From Cinclus cinclus (lineage: Eukaryota; Chordata; Aves; Passeriformes; Cinclidae): a stretch of DNA of 64,000 bases. The notes beneath the pieces are model-generated. The model saw only the letters and a list, made by a program, of their open reading frames with translations. It was not told the origin of the DNA and did not search any database. Shown here one piece after another: positions 25,400 through 37,235 of this stretch (within the stretch, counting starts at the first letter, position 1; every line of letters starts with the position of its first letter). The DNA lies in assembly GCF_963662255.1 (NCBI RefSeq), contig NC_085060.1, positions 6,325,630 to 6,389,629 of the forward strand. Reading direction: 5' to 3'. Position numbers and translations under genes: made by a program.

Positions 25400-28300
25400 T
25401 GTGTCAGAATTAGCTATGCTAATTGCTTTGAAGTAATAACCTCCTTTGGTTTTATTGTGAGAGAATCATGGCCACTGAAGTAGCGTGTGTTCAGAGCATT
25501 GCAGCCAGGACTCGGTGACTTGGAATTTGAATCGTGATTTTCCTAGTGTACTGCATAATACATAATGCCCTCCACAACAAAATTATATTCTTAATTATGT
25601 TCTGTTTTCCTGATGTTACCTAAGTGTTGCCATAGAGAACACATCAGGGAAGCATTTGAAAACCAAATTTTAAAGCAAATCTAGGTCCTAATCAATAATG
25701 TACCTTTAAAATAATTACAGGATTCCTCTAAATGAAGTTCAGGTCACATGCAATGTCAAAAATAAGGCAGTTTCAATTTGCTGCAACCTGACAGATCCAA
25801 GGAGTGACGGAGGAATATCTAGTAACTGGCAAAGACACCCCTGTTTGACATTTACTTTCGCATGTAAACAATGGAGCACTGTATATTGGCATCTGAATGT
25901 ATTAGCTGGTGGTGATCCAAATCCTGGTATGAATTTAGATGGTTTTCCTTTCTGTTTATAAATACATAGTCTTGATAACAAGGGAACATTTACTGCAGTC
26001 TTGCTCCGCAGTTGTCAGAGCAAAATGAATCATTTTGAAACATAAACCCCCTCAGATCTCAAAAATATCAAGAAAAACATAAAACATAAGGGAAAATAAT
26101 TGCAAAATACAAATTAAAAAATGTTCATAACATATTTAGAGGCCTATGGGCTCTAAACACTGAAGATTATCATTAATGAAACTCTGCCTAGTACACAAAC
26201 CACAGTTCACTCACTAGCAGCTGTTAAGCAAGCATTGTTCAAAGCTGGATAATCCCTTGAACATTATACTTTGTGGCTCTGTACCTCTTCCTATTAGTAA
26301 TCAGATAATTTGCTTGCATTTTCTGTTACACATTTTTATTTTAAAATTCAGTTTAATTCCTCTTTATGTTAAAAGGCTTTATCTTGCAGTCGTCACCTAA
26401 GCAAAAATCCCACAGAGGTCAGCAGGCAGGGCTGTGATCTTTATTTTTGGGAAGTCTGGTCTAATACAATTCAGCCCTGTGGTGTTACTTTGGCTTCACA
26501 CTGGTAAAACAGAGATGAATCCACAAATAAGATGCTTGAATTCTTTATAACTCAGTTGCTTATTTTTCCTATAAAATGGGCTCTTCTAAGTAATTTGGGA
26601 ATTAATTTAAAATGCTTTCTCCCACTGTTTTTTACTTTACAATAAGTTTGTTCTTTCATGTTGGGAGAAGAAGGAAAGGGTGAGAGACCTTCTGATTCAA
26701 TTTGTCCAAAAGTTCAAGCCTCATATGAAGGCTTCCAAGGACATCATGTGTAAGTACCTTGTAGAAAGAAATTTGGAAATAATGACAACTATTTTTTTTC
26801 CAGCATTAAAATATTCTTAAGTTATTATATCACAGAAATATTGAGCCATAGCCTTGGTAATTGTGAGTTCCCTTAAGATCCATTGGCTGTTAGGGTTGAA
26901 CCAAGAGAGTAGCTTATCTTGCACTTTTGGAATTTGTCACAACCCCGCAATAAAGCACAATTGATTATTTTGCAGCTGGCAGGAGGGGAGGAGGGATTGA
27001 AGAAGGTCATATGTAAATGTGCCAAGTCTGATGAACAGCTGGACCATATTATTGAGTCTAGAACCTCATCAATGATAAGTAAATCCATTTTATAACCTCT
27101 GAATTAGGCATTTGATGATTCCTTTCAAATTGCATATGGTGTCCCTGCACTGGGGTGTTCAGCCTCACAGTATTTACTGACATGGGCCATTCAGTTTAAA
27201 GCCAGCACATCTCTCTGATGGGCACTGGCTTCATGAGCTGTTGACATTGTCTTTCTTTGTCCAAGATCGAGTTCCAGTCCTTAAAATCAAAGCAGATGGA
27301 GACAGAATTCAGAGAACAGAAGCTATGATTCATCCTTAAACCTGTAGGGTTGCAGGGACTGTTTCTGTCTAGTACATAAAATTATTTTATGTCACATGGC
27401 ATAAGCAGAGGTTTGAGAGATGGTGTCATACCCCCCCATGGGCAAGGCATAAAGGATATTTTCTAGCTAACGTATCTCTGTGGATGTGTAAGAAGAAATT
27501 GACTTACTTTTTTTCCCCTAAATTGCAACATTTTGTTTTCAAGAGAATCCAATGCTTTCTGTTCATTGCAGAAGCAATATTATTAAATGCCAGTTGGCAG
27601 GAAAAATTAGAAAAAGGATGGCCTGAAAGACAAGAAGAAATGCATTTTCCTGCCATTTCCCAAAAAATAAATTACCAATGATACAGGAGCTGTCTTTAGG
27701 CAAGGTTTCAGGAGGTAGATTAGATAGCAAAATTATTCGCTTGTTCTAGTGAGAGGCAGTTTTCACTGAAGACAGGAATTTAGAAGTATTTCTAAGAGAA
27801 AAGGTCTTGCAGCAAAACTGCAAATTGGGCTGTTACTGAGGTAACTCATTGATCTTCCCAGCAAAGTAATACCAATTAAAAAGGCATCTGTAACGAACAA
27901 AGTACAGATTCACTCATCTCAGTTGCTGTGACAGAAAGACATGTATGAAACTATATTATTATTCTGAAGTGCAACTAAAAGGTGGAGTAAGTGTTCCATG
28001 GTTGCTTTGTTGTTAGAAGCCCTACTCTGTGCAGAGTATCTGCTGACTAGTTTCTGATAGCATTCAGTTCTAGAATATCCTAGAAAAAAATGGCTCAGCA
28101 AAGATTCTAACTTTCAGATGAGTTTACTGACATTAGGATGTTAACACTGTGCTTTTCCAGCAAAGCACTTTGACCTCTCTAGGAAAGCTTTCTCAGTAGC
28201 AGTTTCTGTACCCTGTTTGGATACAGCCATCTGGTGCTTCCTGAAGTGATCCTTGGCTTCAGCTGAAATATTTTCTTGCATTTAATCATCTTTAAAATTG

Positions 28301-30930
28301 CATAAAACTTTTCCCATTGTATTGGTGTGTTGGGTTGGAATTGCATTTCTGAATGCATCTGAATCTGAATCTGCCAAACTCTGGTTCAGGAGCACTGCTA
28401 CCCAGGAAGGCCACACAGTATGGGATCAGCTACACATTCCTAGGGGGTTTAGTGTGCCTGTGGGATGTAGGGGTTGGGGGAACCTGCAGGTAACTCCGGT
28501 CCAGAACATCAGCTCCAGAGCTAATTCCAGTGAACAGTATCTGTCTTCTGTTGCTTGAGGTAGTGGCCAGCTACAAAGGTTGATACTTTCATTTTACCTT
28601 ACAGGAACACATTTGTCAAAAATGGTCTCTGAAGTTCTGGTAGATAGACAATTTTGAAGAATTTTGATATTTGGGTGTGGATTTGAAAATAAGCCACTTT
28701 ACTTCCATCATTACGAATTAATGATATTTTGCTTTCCATTTGAGTGCAAAGGGAAGAAGAGGGTTGGTAAATGGAGAAGCAAGAAACTGGGACAAGAATC
28801 AGATCCCTTCACAATTTCTGTTGTAGAAAAGAGCAAACTAAGGGGTTGAACAGTGGCTTCCGTGCCCCCAGTCCTCCTTCTCTTTACCTGACCATATTCT
28901 GGGATAAAACCTTGTGTATCAGAAGTCTAAATAAAGCACACCTGTACTGGTTGCCAGGCAAACAGAGTGTGGGACTTTTCTTAGATTTTAAAAGAAAACA
29001 AACCCCAACTGTTCACAATTCCCCTCGAGTGGAGTCCAGGATTGCCTTCAGCATTTGACTTGAGATGATGGAAGGCTCACAGCCTCACTAGAACTCGTTG
29101 TGATTTGGGCAGTAGGTTTTGGGTGAAATGAAAGGATTGAAATATTGTCGTCTTATTTGAGGGGGACAACCTATCATTCTTGTTATTGTCCAAATCCGGG
29201 GACTTTGAGCATGGAGTTTTTATGAAAGGATTGTTCAAGTAAGATAAACTGACTTCCATACTGGAGAGAATTTGCAAAAGCAAGCAGTTGGCATTGAATA
29301 GAGTAGAACATTGGAAGTAAAAATGGAAACAATCCACAGTAAAATCAATATGCTGTTATAGAAAGGTATAATTATTAAAAACCAGAACAACAGAACTATG
29401 GAGAAAATAAATCTGAAAGGAAATGGGCAAAAGCACTGCTTTCCTACTAATTTGCCCCCTTCGTTCTGTGTTTAATATACTAAAGCAGTCATAAGCATTG
29501 CTAAACAGTCAAAAAATTAAATGTTGCTGTATAATTTATGGTTGTTACAGGATACATGGGAGTGCACTTTAATTAGTAAATTGGATGTTTATTTTATTTG
29601 CTTAGCATATAATTTAGATTGGATAAATGCGCTTTGACTGGCTATGGCACCTAGGTATCCTCATTTGGTATAATTTTTAATCACATTGTTTTGGAATTTT
29701 ATTGCAACATTATACAGTTGATGTAACAGTGCACAATTAAGTATGCTCAGTTCACACCTTGCTCTTGAGGAAATTACTTTTTATCTGTATTTCGATGGAG
29801 CATTTTATATAGCAAGTGAGAACTTGGGAGTAATAAAGATAGCTCACTGTGGGCACTAGAGCTGCAATCTGAATAGTAAATAATAATAGTAATGATGGTG
29901 CCCTGTTGGTGAAATGTGTTTGGGGGGAAGATTAAAAAAATAAACCCCTGAAAATAGGCAACTGGAAATGATTATTGTAGGTAGTAGTGTGTTGGCTGTA
30001 TCGTAACAATGTCTTGATGCCAGAGCTGAACTGGGGGAGGGTGAGGGTTGTGCTTGGGGCTGTACACAGCCCGAGGGGCAGAGATCTTCATCCAGTAAAC
30101 ATGAACAGATGTGGAGAGGGGGTGAGTCGATAGTAGAGGGATATGTGAGCTCTCAGACAAAAATGTCATCTTGGTCTTGGGTCCTGCTCCTGCACCTCTG
30201 CTGTGCTGTGGCCCACATCAGGGCGCTGACCAGCTTGGACAATGGGATGTGCTGTAAAGATGAACTGTAAAGAGACAGGACATGGGGAGAGGTAGGCTCA
30301 GGCATGGTGGATGTTCCGGTGGTTCTGAGACTTGAAAAATATTTCTGCACTTTTTGTTTTGTTTGCTATTGTGTATTTGATCATGCTCAAAGTGCATGAA
30401 TGTCAGTCAGGGATGTGTTCGTGGTATTGAGATTTCAATGGGCTTTGAATCTGGAGCTCTGTTTTCCCAGTTGTTCACTTTTTTTATGTGGTGACAGGAC
30501 TGTATCCTTGCTTTGGGGAAATTCATATTCACCTTACCAGTTAAACCAGTTATTTTTACTATAGATAAAAGAGCAGCAGCAGCATGTTCAATAGATATCC
30601 TGTAGATGTTACTGGAGAATATAATAGAACTGAACTTGAAGGTTCTGGAAAGAAAAAATAAATACATTTTCTTCAGCAGAAAAATATTCCCTAAGCATGA
30701 AGTAATTAAAAAAGGAATGTTATTTTTGCAGTTAATATACGGAAGGAATAGAGAGTGTTTAATTGAGGTCTAGAGTATATCTTGACAATGGCATTTTCTA
30801 TAGTGGTTTGACTTACAAAGTTCTGCAGAGAAGCTCTCATTTTCTCTTACATCCAAGGACTTTTTCCATAAGGGCTGCCTGAGTATTACATATATGCCAA
30901 TCTGAGATCCCAATGTACTCTCGGTAAAAT
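25400..30930. other. Non-coding sequence, no gene seen
   Basis: No supported gene. A weak ancient-repeat-like string lies at 26400-26530, and about 30030-30330 is GC-richer with an unrecognised minus-strand frame. Several donor-like GTAAGT strings (for example about 26751-26756) lack a credible partner acceptor. Confidence 0.55.
26400..26530. repeat. Possible ancient amniote interspersed repeat remnant
   Basis: The series 'TTACTTTGGCTTCACACTGGTAAA' within about 26485-26510, preceded by 'CAGCCCTGTGG', follows the pattern of an old dispersed sequence common in turtle and crocodilian DNA ('GGATTTACACTGGTGTAA' type). I recall the pattern but cannot name the family with certainty. Confidence 0.25.
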
Positions 30931-30937
30931 TGATGTG

Positions 30938-30995
30938 GGGCCAGATTATGCTTCAAGTCACATAGGTATAAATCTGGGATAACTGCATTGTTCTG
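30938..30995. repeat. Possible ancient amniote interspersed repeat remnant
   Basis: 'GGGGCCAGATTATGCTTCA' followed by 'CATAGGTATAAATCTGGGAT' and 'AACTGCATTG' matches, position for position with many substitutions, the 'GGGCCAGATTCTG...GGTGTAAATCTGGAGTAACTCCATTG' pattern familiar from old sauropsid repeats. Family name not certain. Confidence 0.35.
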
Positions 30996-31029
30996 CTCCC
31001 ACTAGAAGAGGATATGGCCCACTTTCCTC

Positions 31030-31180
31030 TCCTGTCTGGCTTTGGGTAATTGGCCCCGTAAGGCGCCAGCGCTGCTGTGGTGTGATTGGCACTGATGGCT
31101 CCGCTGTGGCAGGACATCGGCGGTGGTATGTACTGCTCCAGCACTGACATTCCTCCCTTCGTTACAGCGTGTTTGGATAA
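31030..31180. promoter_or_regulatory. Small CpG-retaining patch with 3' splice-like end
   Basis: About eight CpGs in 150 bases, including AAGGCGCCAGCGCTG and CATCGGCGGTGG. A CCTCCCTTCGTTACAG string ending at 31167 resembles a 3' splice site on the + strand. A 104-codon minus-strand frame crosses the patch but is not recognisable. It could be a constrained regulatory element or an exon of a non-coding RNA; neither is demonstrated. Confidence 0.25.
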
Positions 31181-32689
31181 TGTTATCTCTAAAGAATGTT
31201 CTCTGCACTGATTATGGTTTTTAAAATATATAGAGATAACAGATATGGCAAACAGCTGCTTAGTCACAGCTGATGTGAGAAATTTGATTTAATGTAAGTC
31301 TCACCATTTGAAACTATATCCTCTAGAAAAACACAGGCGATTAATCCCTCCTGCATGTAAGATAGTTGACTTTGTTTAAAATAGGATTATATCAGGATGA
31401 TAAACAGGGACTAGAATTAAAGCATGTTTTTGAAGATCGCTGAAACAGAGAAGAAAAAAAGCAAAGAGGAGAGTTTTTCTGGTTTGGAGGTTTCATTTGG
31501 GTTTTTATCATTTTTCTTTTTGTACTGATGCACTGGAGTGTTTGGATAATATTTATGGGACCTATCATGCAGATGTCATAGTGCTGCAAGAAAATATCTT
31601 TGGTATTTAGAGGCAGCGATGCAGTCCTTTTAAATATCTGTATTGCTCTGTAAAGGCAGACAGTGCTTCCCAGCATTCCTTATGGAACACAGGGAGAATG
31701 GCATGGACCTCTTGAATAATTAATATGGTTTTCAGAGCAGTAGTCATGGAAACCCAGGCAGTGTCACATATATGGATTTTAGGAATTAGGCACGTTTTGA
31801 ATTGCACATTTAGCCAAAAAAGAGCGTGCTGTAAATCTAACGATCAGAAGCATTTTCTCAGCAAGTCTCTTGTTTACACTGACAAATACATGTATCTTAT
31901 GTATTTTTTTATTTAAATAATTCTTGTATTCCTAAAAATTTACATGCTAACTATCTAAAGGGCTGTTACAAGCACTTACTGCCATAAGTCATCTTTTAGA
32001 TGGCTTACACTTTTTTTTTTCTTTTTTTTTTTGTTCATCCTAGACCCCTGAAGTTATTAGGATATAGGTTTTAAGCTGTATGGCCAATTGCTGTTCACTT
32101 AAAGGACTGCAGCTTTACCACTAAAGTTGCTAGGCCCTTTCTATTAGTTCAGTTGTGTGGCTTTTTTATCTGTCTCAAAAAATGTCGCTTCAGGATCAAT
32201 ATCGTCATTACCTTGGGTGTGTGTGGAAGAAGTCAACCAGGCAGCAGTGAAAAGCTATCATCTAGTCCTCAGTAATATTGTACGTGTAAAGAATAAAAAT
32301 ACATGGAAGTTATTTATAGACCATAAACCCTCTGGTTTCATAAACCATTTTATACTATTATTTGCCCAAGTCTACAGAATCTCTCCTGAGTTCACAGCAC
32401 ACTAAAATGCCTGTTTTTTATTTCTGGCTGTTTGAATTGGGAAATTAATTAGAAATACACTTAGCAATTTATGGACATGAAAAAGCCATTTGGCCCAGTA
32501 AGCCTGCTTTCTTTTACCTTTTTTCATCCTCATTTTGTTTTGTCACTCTCTTTCAATCTACTCTCTACTAATAAAAATATCAATCTGTTTCATAAACTCA
32601 TTGTGACTTTGTGGCAATAATATTACTTGGCAGCGTAATATGGCATATTCATTATTCTCTAAGCAAAATGATTTTTCTTTACATTTTGT

Positions 32690-32790
32690 GATCTGGATTC
32701 CTCAATTAGATGCACAGTAGCAGCTTTCATTGAAATCAATGAGACTTTTATAGCTGTCACTGATAGCAGATACTGGCTCTTTATTTCCAA
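32690..32790. repeat. Possible ancient amniote interspersed repeat remnant
   Basis: 'GATCTGGATTCCTCAATTAGA', 'CATTGAAATCAATGAGACTTTT' and 'ACTGGCTC' occur in the order and spacing typical of the same old dispersed sequence suggested at 30938-30995. Heavily diverged, so a tentative call. Confidence 0.25.
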
Positions 32791-33730
32791 ATGTGAAGTG
32801 ATGGCCACAGTTTCGGCTTTATTTTACTTTAACTGGTAATGAGCAGGTTCTCACCATCTTCCACATCTCTGTAGAAAAAGAAAATTATTCCTAATCTGAA
32901 ATATTTCTGTTGAATCATTTCAAAGTTATCTCTTCCTTAGCAAGAATAAATTCAATCACTTTGGCCTGTCTTGACATGACATCTTTAAGTACCCACGGTT
33001 AGCCAAGGTTTCTGGAGTTGCATCACCTCTACAGTAAAATTAACTTAACTGTGTGGTGCTTAAAATTGTGGATGGAATTCCAGTTGTGAAGTAGTTATTA
33101 GAGAAATCACCTTGCTGCCTATGATTTGTATTGCAGCCCTTGGCTGGTGCATCTCTATGTCCTTGTTGCAGTTTATTTTACTGCAGCCGTACACAGAACA
33201 AATGGCTTCAGAGATTTTTTCTACACTAAGCTCTAAATACCTTCCCAGTTGCTCTGAGCACTCTTTGCCTGTTTCTTTTCATGTGTATTCCCTCTTTCCT
33301 GGCTTATTATGCTACAGCACTCCCAGCTAAGTTATCCATCTGTAGACCTTTAAAAAGATGTATGTTAGTAATGGAAATAGTCAAAAAATCAAGAGGACCA
33401 ACTCAGAAGCATGTGTGAAGATCAGCTACCCTCTTGGAAACCTCTCATAATTCCTTCAGGACCATTGAGAATCAACCCCAGAAATTCCCTGTAGTTGATA
33501 ATCTTCTCAGCTGTAGTCTTTGTTGGGAAGAGTCACAGGGAGTTAATTAAACTGCTGAGACTTCTAGACAGATCAGAGAAGTTAAAAGTGGACAAGAATA
33601 TCATCCAGGACTGCAGCTGCATGCAGGACAGTTTACTGGTGACTAAAACTGACATTCCCATAAAACTCTCATCTGGAGTTACATGGGAATTTTAACCAAC
33701 TGAAGAGCTTGTCTTCAGAGCATATTTGGT

Positions 33731-33758
33731 TCTCATTTTTTCTGCCTTTCAGGTAGGT
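33731..33758 (+). promoter_or_regulatory. Juxtaposed 3'/5' splice motif (recursive-splice-like)
   Basis: A 20-base pyrimidine-rich tract (33731-33750, two purines) ends in CAG (AG at 33751-33752) immediately followed by GTAGGT (33753-33758). A polypyrimidine-AG abutting a strong donor is the defining layout of recursive splice sites in very long vertebrate introns (established knowledge). A possible RS-exon donor, GTGAGC, lies at 33798. No flanking exon of a host gene is visible, so use in vivo is inference, and a chance match is plausible in 64 kb. Confidence 0.3.
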
Positions 33759-35702
33759 GTCCAGTGCTTTGGTGCTATGTACCATCCCTCTTTCATTGTG
33801 AGCTGGGACACATGGAACTCATGTAATCAGTACTGTCCTAAACTCTTTCTCTCTCAGGGTTGTTTTGCTTCCCCAGTCATAGAAGAAGTCTAAGATTATG
33901 ACAGCTTTTGCAAAAATCCAGTTGTCCCCTGGTTTTAATGCAGAAAATTATTTAGCAATTTAGTTTCCTCCTCACAGAACTATACGTATATTTTTATGTA
34001 CAGAGACACACACAAACACTTAACATTATAGTTTCAAGAAATTGATGCTGCTGTCATATCTGCAAGTAATCTGCAGCACCATCATTGCTGCGACCTTTCA
34101 GACTGCTGAATGTAAATCGGATCCTTTCCCTGTGGTGGGTTCTGTGGCACACTGAAATTGCTCACAGATTGTGTTCGTACAGTGCCTGTGAAGTGAGATG
34201 AAAATGCAGGAAGCATATCCTCGTTATGGTTGCACTGGCACATTTCCAGTGCTACACCAACTGCAGTGTTTTACAGTGCAGTCTGTGGTTTGTTGAGGAA
34301 AATGTACGTGCACCTCTGTTGTTTGTCACATGCTTGTTCCGAGTCGTGTTCTCCTTGACTTCTACCCCCTGCTGATGGAAATCGCCTATTATTGGTCTTA
34401 AGCTATCAGATCTCTGAAAATGTTATTGGCTTTGTGGATTTGGGGTTTTTTCGATTGATGTTTACAAGAACATCATACCAGGTAATGGAAGATGCCTCAC
34501 ATACATTGTTATGCAAAATTTTCATCCTATATATACATAGACATTTTGAAGTCCAGGCAAATGTTTTAACACTTGAAAATTCTAAGTGGGGTGCAATGTC
34601 AGGCTCATGGGAAGAAGGCAGCATGAAACATGGCAAGTGCAGAGTAGCCAGGGTAGTACTGGAAATTCTCTATGTGGCTTTAAAATCACCAGCTCCTAGT
34701 GTGATCATATCCAAAATGTATGTGCCTTAGGTTCTCCCCTGCAGAAAGCAAAGTGACCATGATCACAAGTTTCATTCATTGCTAAAGAAAGGCTATGATT
34801 ATAGAGAGGGAATAAGAGGATCAATAAATATGGTTTCCACAGAAATCAGTAGATAGATGAATGAAGAGCACTGTTTTTTGGTTCATCAGTTGTTATTTCA
34901 CATGTGACTGTAACAGCAGCAGTCTTACAATATCTTGCCTTTGGTAGACCTTGCAGCTTCATAATTCCTCAGTTTTCAGGAAAAGATCAAACAGTGGGAT
35001 AAATATTTATGTAAGCCAGTCTAGTTTTGACCTCTAGGGCTTTGATGCTCAGAGCACTCAAATAGGACAGGAGGGCTTGAACCGTAATTCTTATAATGGT
35101 GTTCACCACTTTGGGCATTCTCCAGGATCCCTCTCTCCTCTCGGACATGCAGTGGAAAAAATCAGGTAGGACAGTGATAGTCCATCCCTCTTCTCTTTCT
35201 CTGAAATTCTACATTCCTGTGGCTGCAGGAATATAAAAATTTAACACATTTATTTCTGGCTTAACAGAAGAAAAATTGTGTTTGTTTGGGTATCTTGGTG
35301 TTCCTAGTATGTTTTCATCTTCTGCCCAGAATTATGTAAAAGGGGCTGGTATGATGCTAGATTAAAGAGACTCAAAGCACGGCTGATCTGGCTTTTAATA
35401 CATTGTTAGCAGAAGCAGCTGTTTGAATGCTGCAGAGGGCTTTAGATCTTGGTTCCATCAGCTCACAGAGGAGATCAGGTGAGCCACTGTACCTCATAGA
35501 GCATAAGAAACTGAAACCATGGTTCTTTGCCACAAATCTACATGGCACAAGGCCAGTTAAGAGCTGAAATAGGTTGGTATTAAGGGCAGGGGAGTCTGGA
35601 AATGCTCTAATCATACCTCTCCCAGCAGGGCTCTTAGTGCAATGACAGGATGATCATCTTGTCAGACTTTTGAGAACTTTCTTCTTTAAACACACAGAAA
35701 AT

Positions 35703-35746
35703 GGGAGGGGGTGGGGTGCTGAAAAGGGGAGGAGGGAGAGGGGAAG
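35703..35746 (+). repeat. G-run cluster, possible G-quadruplex
   Basis: Six runs of three or more G occur within 44 bases inside a purine-rich stretch. The first spacers are 1, 1 and 9 nt and the later ones about 4 and 3 nt. The spacing allows G-quadruplex formation with one longer loop. It sits at the upstream edge of a conserved-element-like region. Confidence 0.5.
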
Positions 35747-35999
35747 GCAGAAAAAGCTTAACTCTGCCGATGTAGCTTCTTTAATTTGCTGTCAGTGATG
35801 CCACCAATGTTAATTCTGGCAGGGTTAATTATGAGAAATTAAAAAGCTGCTCAGAACAGACTGTATCCTTTGTACTCCAATAAAGAGGCAGCTCTGGCGT
35901 GAGAAAATTTCTTCATTAATATATATCCCCAAAGGGCTACTGCATACAGCTTTTGGAATATGAATCATAAACTCCCAGGGACCCTGCAGGAAGCAGGAG

Positions 36000-36262
36000 A
36001 GATAGGATTCAGAGGAGATTGACTGTATTACTTTTACTGCTTCAGGAGAATGACGCTCAGGCTGGCAGGAAATCACCGTGCCAGTGACATTTGGAAAGAA
36101 AAATTTATTAATTTGCATGTTGGCATGTTACAAGTTTTGAAATATGCTTTTAAATATGTTCTGTACAGCCCCTGCTGTATCAATGTTCGGTGTGTCAGTC
36201 TGTAATACATGCAGCTGTTAACACGGAGCTTAGCATAAGCATTGTAATTGTTTACCATTTAG
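36000..36262. promoter_or_regulatory. Conserved-element-like block with POU octamer
   Basis: High-complexity sequence with retained CpGs (ATGACGCTC, CACCGTGCC, TGTTCGG, CACGGAG) and an exact octamer ATTTGCAT at 36111-36118 next to TTATTAATT. Composition and motif content suit a constrained developmental enhancer. No coding potential is evident. Needs an alignment to confirm. Confidence 0.3.
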
Positions 36263-36859
36263 TATTTTCCAGAAATGGCTTTAGGGCATTCATTTATTTC
36301 TCAGGAAAATTTCTCTGTCTTCTCAAAAACTAGGCAGTATGTTCCTTTAACCTAATACATTGTACTAAATGGCAATGTGGCTGTACCACATATGTTGTCA
36401 AAAGTAAACTGCAAAGAGTACCACTTACAAATTGTGCAGCTTTAAAATGCAACTGAAAAAAGGAGTATATCCCAATACAATCTATAATTTATATTACTAT
36501 AACTTGGCAAAGCCACATTATAAACAAATACAAGTGCAAATGGAGTTAAGTAATAGTGAAATACCTCAGTGATGTTAACTTTGAGCGGAAATAAAGCCAT
36601 GTTGTTAGAAAACTATGTGCTTAAACCACTTGCAGTGTAACTCTGATGCTGACAGGGTGTTCCAAAGTGATGGTGCAATTTTGAAGTCTCTTCCCAGGAA
36701 CGGTATTACAGTCTGTAAGTCATTACTATATAGAAAGCAGCTAGACGAAGTTTATTTACAGTACAGATGTTTAAAAGGAGGCCAGATAATTAACTTTCAT
36801 AAGAAAAACATGTATTTTTTTTGCCTCCTCCAATATCAGTGAAGAACTGATACACGATG

Positions 36860-37235
36860 TGTAACCTTTCATTCAAGAACCTTGTCAGTCTTCAGAAACA
36901 TTAATTAATTAACCTTAATAGCAGCCGCAATCCATGGGTATTATTTTGAAACTTGTTGTAAATGGTCATTCCGAGGACTGAAAAAAATGCCTTTGAGATG
37001 GACCACTAAGAAAAAATGTAACATTTCTTAGAGCAATTGAAAGTGCCTGGAAACAACTGTGTGGAAGTTATTTTCGCAGATTGCCTTTTCAAGCAGGCTA
37101 CATTGAATATTCCTGTGGCAATTAGCATTGTAACTTTGGGCAGGAACAGTCTGGAATAGAATGCTACCTGTGGGTGACTTCTGCACATCTGCAGTTCCAG
37201 AGCGCTGGGATCTCTTTTTCGTCAACTTAACCCTG
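36860..37235. promoter_or_regulatory. Conserved-element-like block
   Basis: Contains an ATTAATTAATTAACC homeodomain-type cluster near 36901-36913, an isolated GCAGCCGCAATCC string, and further scattered CpGs (TTCCGAGG, TTTTCGCAG, GAGCGCTGG, TTTTCGTC) in otherwise CpG-poor DNA. No repeat family or exon is recognised. Inference from composition only. Confidence 0.3.

Larger units (their letters stand above)
31200..35690. other. Non-coding sequence, no gene seen
   Basis: No supported coding segment. It contains T-rich tracts at about 32011-32032, an old-repeat-like CATTGAAATCAATGAG string near 32728-32743, and the juxtaposed splice motif at 33731-33758, which is listed separately. Confidence 0.55.

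Noticed and set aside
25051..25413. Open frames of 82-120 codons on both strands over the CpG islet
   Set aside because: GC-rich sequence lacks stops in many frames at once. None of the peptides resembles a known family, so only the CpG islet is reported.
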